A DNA stretch of 64,000 bases. It comes from Cloacibacillus evryensis DSM 19522. Its GTDB lineage: Bacteria > Synergistota > Synergistia > Synergistales > Synergistaceae. Positions 40,288 to 49,192 of the stretch are shown in pieces. The stretch lies in the NCBI RefSeq assembly GCF_000585335.1, contig NZ_KK073872.1:3029283-3093282 (forward strand), written 5' to 3'. The notes beneath the pieces are model-generated. The model saw only the letters and a program-made list of their open reading frames with translations. It had not been told where the DNA came from and searched no databases. Made by a program: the position numbers and the translations under genes. Within the stretch, counting starts at the first letter, position 1. The number at the start of each line of letters is the position of its first letter.

Positions 40288-40324
40288 CGAGGAAGATTAT
40301 TGAATAAATCTTTCTCGTTTTTTT
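40288..40324 (+). terminator. Terminator after hydF (left copy)
   Basis: CGAGGAAGATT/AATCTTTCTCG stem (40288-40298 with 40307-40317) followed by seven T residues. Confidence 0.85.
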
Positions 40325-40573
40325 GTAAAACTGCTTTTTCTTATCATTTCCAACCTTTAACACATGATCATAAAATATAATTCAATTATTAATCCATATT
40401 TATAAATAAAACCCTGCAATATTTTATAATAATGCCACATTGTGATAGACAAAAAATTGGTAGACAAAAAATTATTTTTATGCTAAATTTATGTCGGTAC
40501 ATAAATACTATGAAATGGGGTAATTACCATATTCCTATATAAAGAAGATATCAAGTCTGCACTGAGGCCCTTC

Positions 40574-41179
40574 GTGCCTATCGTCGATACTATAGCCTCT
40601 CAGTTTGGAATAAATTGCGAGGTAGTACTACATGACCTTAGTATGCCACAAACATCCCTGGTGGCAATTTCCGGGGAGATAACAAAAAGGGCTTTGGGCG
40701 CTCCTATAACAAACTATGTGATAGACTTGTTGAAAAAACATGGCGACGGCGTCTTGGATTCGTATATTTATCCGTCCACTACAAAGGATGGCAAGAACCT
40801 AAAATCATCGACAACGTTTATACGTGATCGTAAAAAACATATAATCGGCTGTCTATGTATAAACTATTGCCTGGATAATATCTCCGCAGCCATCCATTCA
40901 CTTGAGGAGCTAATGGCTATTCCCGAATCCGCAAACGCGACAAAAGAGGAATATACCAACGACATCAATGAGATGGTGGGAAATATCATAGAAACAGCAC
41001 TCGGTAAAGTAAATAAACCTATAGCTCAAATGGAGAGATCAGAGAAGATCAATTTTGTAAAAGAGTTGGATGCCAGAGGATTATTTCTCGTAAAAGGCAG
41101 CGTCGAAATGGTCGCAGCCAAACTCGATATATCAAAATATACCCTTTATACCTATATAGATGAAATTAAAAAAGCATAA
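40574..41179 (+). CDS. YheO/DauR-like transcriptional regulator (PAS_6 + HTH_22)
   Basis: About 201 aa. The N-terminal YheO-like PAS domain shows NCEVVLHDLS and a C-terminal helix-turn-helix is visible (GSVEMVAAKLDISKYTLYTY). DauR-type members control D-amino-acid catabolism, which suits the neighbouring D-cysteine desulfhydrase-like gene. The start is uncertain: GTG 40574 lacks a ribosome site, and the frame continues upstream to about 40528 with family-like sequence (KEDIKSALRPFVPIVD) but no ATG/GTG/TTG. An out-of-frame ATG at 40510 could mean a small frameshift. Probably activates the three genes downstream. Confidence 0.75.
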   Translation: MPIVDTIASQFGINCEVVLHDLSMPQTSLVAISGEITKRALGAPITNYVIDLLKKHGDGVLDSYIYPSTTKDGKNLKSSTTFIRDRKKHIIGCLCINYCLDNISAAIHSLEELMAIPESANATKEEYTNDINEMVGNIIETALGKVNKPIAQMERSEKINFVKELDARGLFLVKGSVEMVAAKLDISKYTLYTYIDEIKKA

Positions 41180-41304
41180 GTTTAAGGATTGAGCGCAACA
41201 AAATAGGTTCAGACACACATAGTTGCTGAGACAGGGTCAGCGCGCGGCTCTGACAGCGGAACAAGACGTAAAAATCTATACGGATAATATGGAGGATAAC
41301 ACTT

Positions 41305-41685
41305 ATGAAAACGGTAATAAAAACCCCAACAGCACCAGAAGCTATCGGCCCGTATTCACAGGCGATATTGGCAGGCAATTTGATTTTTACATCAGGACAG
41401 CTGCCCATCACACCGGCATCGGGCGCTCTGGTGGAAAATGATATCACCGCCCAGACTAATCAGGCAATAAAAAATCTCGAGGCAGTCCTCCTCGCAGCGG
41501 GGGCTTCTCTGTCTAGCGTGGTAAAGACATCCGTTTTTATTGCGGATATGACGCTTTTCCCCGTCGTCAATGAAGTATACTCAAAATATTTTGCCGAAAA
41601 TGCGCCAGCAAGATCATGCGTGGAAGTTTCAGCTCTGCCTAAAGGGGCATTGATTGAAATTGAAGCGGTCGCAGTGAGGCAATAG
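41305..41685 (+). CDS. ridA: RidA-family enamine/imine deaminase
   Basis: 126-aa RidA (YjgF/UK114) protein, which hydrolyses the reactive 2-aminoacrylate released by PLP-dependent dehydratases and desulfhydrases. Conserved: IGPYSQAILAGNLIFTSGQL, then ARSCVEVSALPKGALIEIEA with the catalytic Arg. It starts after AGGAT and lies 10 bases before the PLP enzyme, whose 2-aminoacrylate intermediate it would clear. A neat functional pairing. Confidence 0.93.
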   Translation: MKTVIKTPTAPEAIGPYSQAILAGNLIFTSGQLPITPASGALVENDITAQTNQAIKNLEAVLLAAGASLSSVVKTSVFIADMTLFPVVNEVYSKYFAENAPARSCVEVSALPKGALIEIEAVAVRQ

Positions 41686-41695
41686 GTCATGTAAA

Positions 41696-42688
41696 ATGCA
41701 AACTTTAAAAATGCCAAGAGTCCGGCTACTAAACAGCCCGACGGCGCTTGAACCACTGGTAAGGATTCAGGAAGAGATAGGGTGCGGTCCGGTCTATATA
41801 AAGAGAGACGACTGTATGCCGCTAGGCCTGGGAGGCAATAAAGTCCGGAGCCTCGAATTTTGGATGGGGGAAGCTATAGATAAAAAATCCAACGTAATCG
41901 TGGTTGCGGGCGCACCCGTCTCCAACCAATGCCGCCTTGCCGCGGCAGCCGCCGCAAAGCTGGGTATAAAATGTTTGATACTGCACAGCTCTGACCCTAT
42001 AGATTTACCGTCCGGAAATCTTCTCCTGAATTATCTGCTGGGAGCTGAGATCCGTTTTATTGGAAAGGTCGATGAGGATAAAAGAAATCAGATCGCAGAA
42101 GATGTAATGACGCAGCTCAAAAAGGACGGGCACACTCCATATTTAATCGGAGACCCCACCGTCGGTGCAGCAGGGTATATACAGGGCGCGTTTGAACTCT
42201 ACGAGCAATCACAGAAATACGATGTTGGGCTCAAACATATCTTTATACCAGGATCCATGGGAACTACTGAGGCAGGTTTTTTAATTGGGAACACGCTGCT
42301 GTCTTCTCCGTTTACGGTACACATAATAAGCGTAGAATACAAGAGGCAAGTTCTCTCGAACATAATTCAGAACATCTATAAAAAAGCGTCCGAATACTTG
42401 AAGCTGGACACTCCGCCTGACTCTTGGAGGGAGCACACCGTAATTTACGACGATTATCTGGGAAATGGATATGACGTTCCAACAAAAGAGTCAACGGAAG
42501 CCATAAAAACAGCGGCATCGCTGGAAGGGTTTTTTCTGGAAAATACTTACACAAGCAAAACATTCGCCGGAATGCTTGACCTGCTCAGAAAAAAAACCTT
42601 TAAGCAAAATGAAGTTTCATGTTTCATCCATACAGGCGGCGTGCCCGCACTATTCTCTCAACAAAACTATTTAAAAGAACTATTTTAA
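41696..42688 (+). CDS. dcyD: D-cysteine desulfhydrase/ACC deaminase-family PLP enzyme
   Basis: 330-aa fold-type II PLP enzyme. RDDCMPLGLGGNKVRSLEFW places the Schiff-base Lys in GGNK (about residue 51). GAPVSNQCRLAAAAAAKLG and the phosphate-binding PGSMGTTEAGFLIG follow. Typical DcyD cleaves D-cysteine to pyruvate, H2S and ammonia; ACC deaminase is the sister activity and cannot be excluded by eye. RidA and a DauR-like regulator next door favour D-cysteine or another D-amino acid. Confidence 0.85.
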   Translation: MQTLKMPRVRLLNSPTALEPLVRIQEEIGCGPVYIKRDDCMPLGLGGNKVRSLEFWMGEAIDKKSNVIVVAGAPVSNQCRLAAAAAAKLGIKCLILHSSDPIDLPSGNLLLNYLLGAEIRFIGKVDEDKRNQIAEDVMTQLKKDGHTPYLIGDPTVGAAGYIQGAFELYEQSQKYDVGLKHIFIPGSMGTTEAGFLIGNTLLSSPFTVHIISVEYKRQVLSNIIQNIYKKASEYLKLDTPPDSWREHTVIYDDYLGNGYDVPTKESTEAIKTAASLEGFFLENTYTSKTFAGMLDLLRKKTFKQNEVSCFIHTGGVPALFSQQNYLKELF

Positions 42689-42730
42689 AAATACCATAAT
42701 AATCTATATAATTTAAGGAGGTATACGACT

Positions 42731-44188
42731 ATGGCAGCCTTGTTAAAGCTTACGCCTATTCTTGCTCTCGTTGCGATGCTTTTAAATGGAATGGATATAC
42801 TGATAGCTGCTCCGATTGCCACCGTATTCGCTGCCGTTTTGGCAATTGTCTTGGACCACAAGGGTGTTCAAGAAACAATAGATGCCGCTGTTGAAAACGC
42901 CAAAGGGCTGATGATGATATTTTTTCTGCTGATGGTAGCCTATGCCATGGGAGAGGTTTTCATGGCGACAGGGGTAGGGGCCTCGATAATAAACATTACA
43001 ATGAACCTTGGCGTAACAGGAAAAACTGTCGCAACGGTAGCATTGATTCTGACATCGGTTCTGTCTGCGGCAACCGGCACATCATGGGGAACCTTTGCTG
43101 CGTGCATTCCAGTTTTCGCATGGCTCAGCCACATAACAGGCGGAAGTCCCATCCTTACTGTCGCCGCCATTGCCGGAGGTTCGTGTTTTGGCGATAATAT
43201 CGGGCTCATTTCCGATACGACCGTTTTAAGCTCTGGCATTCAAGATGTCGAGGTCATTGACAGAGTTCGCCATCAGGTAGTATGGTCGCTTCTCTGCCTC
43301 CTTGTGGCGGCACTGTGTTTCTATTTTATGTCAAGCGCCATGGGACTTTCAAATACTCCGTCCGATGCGACAAAGGCAGTATCTGCAATTCCCCCGGAAA
43401 TATGGGATGTTCTAAAAACTAAACGGCCTTCCGCGGTAGCTCTTTTGGAACAAGTTAAAAACGGTGTTCCTATGTATATGATAGTACCGCTTATTCTTGT
43501 CATCGGAATGGCCGTATACGGAATTTCAACACTGCCGTGCCTTTTCGTTGGATTGTTCTCTGCCTTGTTGTTCGGTTTGATGGCCGGGACAATTCCATCA
43601 ATATCATCATATCTGGCTCTTGTCACAAAAGGCTTCGCCGATGCGGGGTCATGGTCTGTCGCAATGTCAATGTGGACCGGCGCATTTGGCGGTATAATGA
43701 AACTGATGAATGCTTTCGAGCCAATCTCAAAATTAATTCTGCTCACCGCGCATAATGTCAGAACCCTGATATTCAACAACGGCATTCTCTGCCTCTTATG
43801 CAATGCCGCTCTGGGAGATTGTACAGGGCAAATTGTGACGGTAGGCCCAGTCATAAAAGAAATGGTCGAAGAAAACGTACAGGGAAGCGAAAAAGATCTC
43901 TACACACTTCGCCTGCGCAATGCAACCATGTCCGATGCGTTCGGAGTTCTTGGATCCCAACTTATCCCGTGGCACGGCTACATGATTTTCTTTACAGGGC
44001 TTGCAATGGCAGTTTATCCCTTGTATAACTTCACGCCTATGGCGATAATTTCCTATAACTTTTACCCTATGATAGCTTGCGTATCAATGATGGTGCTAAC
44101 TATCACAGGATGGGATAGGTACATACCGCTATTTAAATTGCCCTCGGAACCAGAGGTCCAATTAAAAAAGAATATTGCCAAACAATGA
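42731..44188 (+). CDS. NhaC-family Na+/H+ antiporter-like transporter
   Basis: 485-aa, 10-12-helix protein of the NhaC superfamily. It shows SAATGTSWGTFAACIPVFAW and AGGSCFGDNIGLISDTTVLS, the glycine/aspartate-rich ion-binding segments, repeated in the C-terminal half (LCNAALGDCTGQIVTVGPVI). Some members are amino-acid or organic-acid exchangers rather than pure antiporters. Given its place after a D-amino-acid enzyme, uptake of the amino-acid substrate is plausible (inference). GGAGG precedes ATG 42731. Confidence 0.88.
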   Translation: MAALLKLTPILALVAMLLNGMDILIAAPIATVFAAVLAIVLDHKGVQETIDAAVENAKGLMMIFFLLMVAYAMGEVFMATGVGASIINITMNLGVTGKTVATVALILTSVLSAATGTSWGTFAACIPVFAWLSHITGGSPILTVAAIAGGSCFGDNIGLISDTTVLSSGIQDVEVIDRVRHQVVWSLLCLLVAALCFYFMSSAMGLSNTPSDATKAVSAIPPEIWDVLKTKRPSAVALLEQVKNGVPMYMIVPLILVIGMAVYGISTLPCLFVGLFSALLFGLMAGTIPSISSYLALVTKGFADAGSWSVAMSMWTGAFGGIMKLMNAFEPISKLILLTAHNVRTLIFNNGILCLLCNAALGDCTGQIVTVGPVIKEMVEENVQGSEKDLYTLRLRNATMSDAFGVLGSQLIPWHGYMIFFTGLAMAVYPLYNFTPMAIISYNFYPMIACVSMMVLTITGWDRYIPLFKLPSEPEVQLKKNIAKQ

Positions 44189-44232
44189 TAATGATTAGCT
44201 GTTCGCCGCACCATCTGTCAATTTAAATGGCC

Positions 44233-44276
44233 GATATGACACAAACACTTTTTTATCAAGTTGTTTGTGTCATATC
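44233..44276 (+). terminator. Perfect 15-bp inverted repeat after nhaC
   Basis: GATATGACACAAACA (44233-44247) and its exact complement (44262-44276) with a 14-base loop, 45 bases after nhaC and just inside the right end of the island. It has no T run, so it is either a terminator-like hairpin or an element-end structure. Confidence 0.55.
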
Positions 44277-44319
44277 ATATAGAACAATTACAATCCGACA
44301 CATACCACCACGTAATACA

Positions 44320-44453
44320 GCTGCATGTTCACGCGCAAACAGCTGATGAGCCGCATCATCGAGGCGCAGGAGGCCGGCGTGCCGATCACCAACTACGGCG
44401 TCGCCATCGCGCAGCTGAACGGCATTCTGGAACGGGTCACGGAGATGTTCGCT
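44320..44453 (+). repeat. 134-bp direct repeat, right copy (orphan hydF 3' end)
   Basis: Repeats 40111-40244 with one mismatch. It encodes CMFTRKQLMSRIIEAQEAG through ERVTEMFA, then KR and a stop (frame ends 44462), followed by a terminator. It has no start and is not a gene now. It is probably the ancestral chromosomal end of hydF. Confidence 0.92.
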
Positions 44454-44486
44454 AAGCGGTGACGCCAGGCGCCGAGGCCGTTCCAT

Positions 44487-44522
44487 GAAAAGGGCGTGAG
44501 ATGCCTCACTCCCGCCCTTTTC
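44487..44522 (+). terminator. Terminator after the orphan hydF end
   Basis: GAAAAGGGCG...CGCCCTTTTC hairpin with an inner TGAG/CTCA pairing, followed by a short non-T tail. It is likely the original hydF terminator, which supports the idea that the right copy is native. Confidence 0.65.
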
Positions 44523-44641
44523 AGCATGTTCGCCTGGTATCCATATATATACGTAGTGTATAATGGCCCAAATCAAGCGGAACTGCCTGTTTGTAAAGAA
44601 TGCCGGATCACGCCGCCGCCGAAGGGAACATGGGATATCGT

Positions 44642-46561
44642 ATGAAGAAGCATCTGCTGCTCCGCACAAACCTGATAATCTGCACCCTGTTGCTCTCCGG
44701 TTTCGTGATCGTATCGCTGATCGGCTATCACTCCAATACCGGGGCGATGAAAAAAAGCCTTGAGCATGTCTCAACTCTCACGGCGGAGAGTATCTATTAC
44801 CAGATCAACTCCTTCTTTTCCAGGCCGCTGAACGTGTCGCTGACGATGTCCAACGACAGCCTGCTGAAGCTGCTCCTCACCAGGGAGGGCGACCATCTCG
44901 GCGATAGAAAATATCTCGCCCAGCTGCAAAATTACCTCCACGCCTACCAGAAACAATATGGCTATGATTCGGTCTTTTTGATTTCGACACGCACGCACCG
45001 CTACTACCACTTCAACGGCCTGGACAGGGTGCTGACGCCGGACAATCGGGAAAACACATGGTACTACAACTTCCTTAAAGATAAGTCCGATTATTACCTG
45101 AACGTGGACAACGACGAGGCGGCCGGAGACGAGATCACCGTCTTCGTAAATTGTAAGATCAAAGACAGCGACGGCGCGATCATGGGCGTCGTCGGCGTCG
45201 GCATGCGCGTGCGCAACCTGCAGGAACTGCTGCGCTCCTATGACCGGCAGTACGGCCTCAACGCCATGTTGGTCGACGAAGAGGGCACGATCCAGATATC
45301 CTCGGAAGAGACCGGCGATAACAGAGCCAGCCTCTTTGACTCGCCTCATTACGCCGCCTCCCGCGGCAGCGTTCTCGGAGAAAAAAAGAAACCGCAGATA
45401 TTATGGACCAAAGACGGCAGTAACGAGATCTTTGTGGCGGCTCGCTATATACCGGAACTGAAATGGCATCTGCTGGTCGAGAAGGACGCGGGGCAGATAC
45501 ACCGGCGGTTCGTGCGGCAGTTCCTGCTCGGGTTTGTCGTGACCATGCTGATCACAGGGCTGATACTATACATCATCAACTGGCTCATTATCCGTTATAA
45601 CAAAAAGATACTTGAGCTGACCGTCTCACAGGAGCTTGAATATCAAAACCTGCTGCGCGAGGCCACAGAGGGTCTGTATGAAAATGTCTTCGAGCTGAAT
45701 ATCACCAAAGACTGCGCCAACGGCGACAGCACCAGACGTTATTTTGAAAGCCTGGGGAGGGACGGAGATGTTTCCTACAGCGCGGCGCTCAAGGTAATCG
45801 CGCAAAACCAGATCAAAGAAGAGTTCGCGCAGGGTTATCTCGCCGCTTTCACGCCGGAAAATGTGATAAACGCCTATCAAAGCGGGCGTTCGGAACTCTT
45901 CTATGATTTTATGATCACCGATGGCGGGGAGAGCTGGCGCTGGATGCGCATCAGGGCGAAGATTTTCTACTGGGACTCCGACAAGTCCGTGCACATGATC
46001 GCCTACCGTCAGGATATCACCGCGGAAAAGGAGCGCGAGGCGGGAATGCTGAGAATGGCGCAGAACGACCCGCTTACGGGGATACTCAACAAATCCGCCA
46101 CAAAGGCGCACATCTGTAAGATACTGGAAGAGACGGACCCTGCCGCCGCCCATGCGCTGCTGATGATCGATGTCGACCATTTCAAGCAGATCAACGACAG
46201 CTACGGGCACGCCGTCGGCGACGGCGTATTGCGGGAGATCGCCGCGAAGCTGAGATTTCATTTCCGCGAGGATGACGTATGCGGCAGAATAGGCGGCGAC
46301 GAATTCATGGTGTTCCTGAAAGATATCTCCGGTGAAGAATGGCTGAATGACAAACTGGAACGCCTCGTGACATACCTGCACAACGACATAACTATTGACG
46401 GCCGCGCTTACAAGGTCTCGTCCAGCATCGGCGCCGCCCTCTATCCCGAAGCCGGAAACGATTTCGACTCGCTCTACCGCAACGCGGACGCCGCCCTCTA
46501 CCTGAGCAAGGAACACGGGAGAGACCGCTTCACGATCTACCATCTCCCGCGGGAGGAATAA
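44642..46561 (+). CDS. Membrane sensor diguanylate cyclase (dCache-PAS-GGDEF)
   Basis: About 640-aa two-helix membrane protein. Helix 1 is near residues 5-25 (LIICTLLLSGFVIVSLIGYH), then a periplasmic dCache-type sensor (about 30-290, with GYDSVFLISTRTHRYYHFNG), helix 2 (FLLGFVVTMLITGLILYIIN), a PAS-like region (about 350-465) and a C-terminal GGDEF domain. RIGGDEFMVF carries the intact catalytic motif and no EAL domain follows, so it should make c-di-GMP. Alternative in-frame ATGs lie at 44600 and 44630; the latter follows GAAGGGAA closely. Confidence 0.9.
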   Translation: MKKHLLLRTNLIICTLLLSGFVIVSLIGYHSNTGAMKKSLEHVSTLTAESIYYQINSFFSRPLNVSLTMSNDSLLKLLLTREGDHLGDRKYLAQLQNYLHAYQKQYGYDSVFLISTRTHRYYHFNGLDRVLTPDNRENTWYYNFLKDKSDYYLNVDNDEAAGDEITVFVNCKIKDSDGAIMGVVGVGMRVRNLQELLRSYDRQYGLNAMLVDEEGTIQISSEETGDNRASLFDSPHYAASRGSVLGEKKKPQILWTKDGSNEIFVAARYIPELKWHLLVEKDAGQIHRRFVRQFLLGFVVTMLITGLILYIINWLIIRYNKKILELTVSQELEYQNLLREATEGLYENVFELNITKDCANGDSTRRYFESLGRDGDVSYSAALKVIAQNQIKEEFAQGYLAAFTPENVINAYQSGRSELFYDFMITDGGESWRWMRIRAKIFYWDSDKSVHMIAYRQDITAEKEREAGMLRMAQNDPLTGILNKSATKAHICKILEETDPAAAHALLMIDVDHFKQINDSYGHAVGDGVLREIAAKLRFHFREDDVCGRIGGDEFMVFLKDISGEEWLNDKLERLVTYLHNDITIDGRAYKVSSSIGAALYPEAGNDFDSLYRNADAALYLSKEHGRDRFTIYHLPREE

Positions 46562-46746
46562 AATGATGTTTTTGTACGTGCCAGCATGACAACTGCATCA
46601 AAGGACATAAACCCCCTGTCACTTCACAGGAACATAGAGCCGGAATCTTTGATTTTGTGTGCTTTGCTTAACTTCATGCGAACGCCGGCGTATTTTCTTT
46701 TACTTTCATGACCTGAGAAGAAGCCGCTCGCTACGTTATGGAACTC

Positions 46747-47645
46747 TCAGCCGCCCCTTTTATCGCCGTTTTCTTCAGATACGGCTCTCTCCGGCAATGC
46801 TGCCGCATCCACTACGATATCAGTGACAAGCTGCCTGAAATCGGGCGCTTTCTGAGCGGTGACGGCGGGCATTCCGGTTCTCTCTTCAAGCGCTTGTCTT
46901 GCAATTCCGGCAACTTCGCCGCCTTTCGCCGCTACCCGCTGATTTTCAGAAAAACCCTGCGGCCGCTCCGCTTTGGAGACATCGGTCGTTGAGGTTTCCG
47001 CAAGCATGTTCAGAACGATCTCAGTCGTCGTCATGTTATCGCGCAGGTTTTCTTTCTTTAGTCCTTTCAGGCGCTTGTATTGCTTTGTGGACATTCCCGA
47101 CCATGCACTGGTAATCTCGTCGGTAAGGATTGCGTATTCCAGATCTTTCTGGACACCGCGCTCATGCCATTCATCAGTCAACTCTTTACGCACCTGGATC
47201 GATTGCAGCCGTTGATTGATCCATTCCCGCGTATAACCTTTCTTTACATAGGTTTCAAGGGCACGGCAATGGTCTGTTCGGGATCTATTGTTTCCTCAAT
47301 GCGCTCTCTGCCGACCTGTGCCAGCCACATCTTGAACGGCTCAGCTTTGGGAGAGGGGATGGATTGAATGATACGCAAGAGCTGCTCCGTATCTGCGACG
47401 TCGGTCAAGCGTTTCTTGCCGTCGGCGGCCGTCATTTTCAAAGCGTTACAGTTTGTAACGGTTTCATTGCCCTCATCTTTCAGGCGCTTCTTCATTACGC
47501 GCCAATATGTGTTAGGATTAGGGTTTTCTGTCAAAGCTGCAATTATATCCACAATTGAAAAATACCATTCTTCCATTTCCGCGTCCCACGCGGTGCGAAT
47601 GCGTTTATCCTCAAAGAGCCGGATATTGTCTCTCTGTTCTTCCAT
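46747..47645 (-). pseudogene. Frameshifted BRO/DinD-type DNA-damage or phage antirepressor-like gene
   Basis: Two consecutive frames together make one protein of about 299 aa. The N-terminal BRO domain (WYFSIVDIIAALTENPNPNT; LTDVADTEQLLRIIQSIPSP) ends at a stop at 47244. The C-terminal DinD-like part (GYTREWINQRLQSIQVRKEL; EYAILTDEITSAWSGMSTKQ; LRDNMTTTEIVLNMLAETST) continues in another frame down to 46747. Adding one base near 47266 restores the frame (DRALETYVKKGYTREW). Either a recent one-base deletion or a sequencing error. Such genes are commonly phage-derived. Confidence 0.8.
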
Positions 47646-47874
47646 GTCGGCGCCAACCTCTCCTTCGAAGGAGGGTCTCATTATATCGCATATATTGTCC
47701 CCTTCAGCACCCCTTATCAGCCATACGCCATACGCTCAGCGCGGGATGATATATACCTTGACAATTGCTGACACGTTTGCAAAGTATCCGTCAAAACCCT
47801 AAGGGAACACTTTTTATATTCTATGTTATAATGTCGCTTTAGCATAATAGCTGGATAACAACGGAGTGATCGAT

Positions 47875-49143
47875 ATGAGATACTATAAAGAAACCAAAGC
47901 AACAAATTTCTCGCAGGACTCGCGCGTATTCACGGCGGTGAAAGAGATCGTCGAACACGTGCGCGCCGAAGGCGACGCGGCGGTATCCGACTACAACGTA
48001 AAATTCGGCGGGCAGGCGGCCTCCTCCTTCCTTGTGCCGCAGAGCGAGCTCGACCGCGCCTATGACGAAACATCGCCGGAACTGCGCGCCGCGATCGAGC
48101 GCGCGGCGGCAAACATCAGGAAATTCGCGGAACTGCAGAGGGATTCCCTCTGGCCGCTCGGCGAAGTCGAAGTAGAAGAGGGCGTCTTTCTCGGCCATTC
48201 GGTGATACCGGTCGATTCCTGCTGCTGCTACGTTCCCGGCGGCAATCACCCGCTCTTTTCCACGGCGCTTATGCTCGTGATACCGGCGAAGACGGCGGGA
48301 GTGCCGCGCGTCTGCGCCGCCGTACCGCCGATGCGCGGCAGCGCGCTGCCCCATCCCGCGACGCTCGCGGCGCTGAAGGCGGCGGGCGCGGACGAGGTCT
48401 ACGCCGTCGGCGGCGCGCAGGCGATCGCCGCCTTCGCCTACGGCACCCAAACGATCGCTCCCGTGGCTATGATCGTCGGCCCCGGCAACAAATATGTTAC
48501 GGAGGCCAAACGCCAGGTCTACGGCAAGGTCGGAATAGATTTCATCGCCGGTCCGAGCGAAGTGCTTGTCATCGCCGACGAAAACGCCTCGCCCGCCGTC
48601 GTCGCGGCCGACATCCTCGCGCAGTCAGAGCACGACTATGACGCGGCGGGAATCCTCGTCACCACCTCGGAAAAATTCGCGCGCGAAACGGCAGCCGAAG
48701 TGCTCCGCCAGCTTGCGGAACTCGACACAGCGGAGATCGCCGCGAAGTCATGGGATGACAACGGCAGAATAATAATCGCCGATTCACTCACAGAGGCGGC
48801 GGAGATAGCCAACATGATCGCCCCAGAACACCTCGAGATAAACGTGAAAGAACCTTTCGCGCTGATGGGCTCGCTGCGCAATTACGGCTCGCTCTTCATC
48901 GGCGAGGGCTCAGCGGAAGTCTTCGGCGACTATGTGGCGGGCACGAATCACACCCTGCCGACGATGGGCGCGGCACGCTACACCGGCGGACTCTCGGTGA
49001 TGAACTTCCTCAAAGTCTGCACCTTCCAACACATCACCCCGCAGGGCGCGGCCAAACTGGCCCCCGCCGCCGAGACGATGGCCACAGCCGAAGGCCTCAC
49101 CGCCCACGCCAAAGCCGCCGCGGCGAGGATGAAGAGAAGATAA
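47875..49143 (+). CDS. hisD: Histidinol dehydrogenase-family enzyme
   Basis: 422-aa NAD-dependent, zinc-binding dehydrogenase. Conserved: YVPGGNHPLFSTALM, VYAVGGAQAIAAFAYGTQTI, GPGNKYVTEAK, AGPSEVLVIADE, AQSEHD (zinc ligands), APEHLEI (catalytic Glu-His) and CTFQHIT. It stands alone, with no other his gene nearby. HisD-family relatives such as sulfopropanediol dehydrogenase act on other alcohols, so histidinol is the default but not a certain substrate. ATG 47875 follows GGAG; a plus-strand TATAAT (47827-47832) lies upstream. Confidence 0.88.
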   Translation: MRYYKETKATNFSQDSRVFTAVKEIVEHVRAEGDAAVSDYNVKFGGQAASSFLVPQSELDRAYDETSPELRAAIERAAANIRKFAELQRDSLWPLGEVEVEEGVFLGHSVIPVDSCCCYVPGGNHPLFSTALMLVIPAKTAGVPRVCAAVPPMRGSALPHPATLAALKAAGADEVYAVGGAQAIAAFAYGTQTIAPVAMIVGPGNKYVTEAKRQVYGKVGIDFIAGPSEVLVIADENASPAVVAADILAQSEHDYDAAGILVTTSEKFARETAAEVLRQLAELDTAEIAAKSWDDNGRIIIADSLTEAAEIANMIAPEHLEINVKEPFALMGSLRNYGSLFIGEGSAEVFGDYVAGTNHTLPTMGAARYTGGLSVMNFLKVCTFQHITPQGAAKLAPAAETMATAEGLTAHAKAAAARMKRR

Positions 49144-49192
49144 AATCATACGGCGGCATTCGCTGTGACAGTGCGGCCGCTTAGATGACCAT

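Larger units (their letters stand above)
40245..44319. mobile_element. 4.1-kb inserted island between hydF repeats
   Basis: Everything between the two 134-bp hydF-end copies: four plus-strand genes (regulator, RidA, PLP desulfhydrase, NhaC transporter) in visibly AT-richer sequence with different codon choice than hydF and hisD. The flanking 133/134 match indicates recent origin. No integrase or transposase is inside, so the mechanism is open: loss of the recombinase, mobilisation in trans, or homologous recombination with a donor carrying hydF. Confidence 0.72.

Noticed and set aside
40245-44319. Island as a composite transposon
   Set aside because: The flanking repeats are parts of hydF, not insertion-sequence ends, and no transposase is present.
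44256-44774. Minus-strand frame over the right hydF repeat and the start of the sensor gene
   Set aside because: Antisense shadow. Its counterpart also appears opposite the left hydF copy, as expected from the DNA repeat.
47875-49143. Call as sulfopropanediol dehydrogenase (HpsN) in a sulfonate pathway
   Set aside because: Histidinol dehydrogenase motifs are complete and no other sulfonate gene is adjacent. HpsN-like activity is left only as an alternative.
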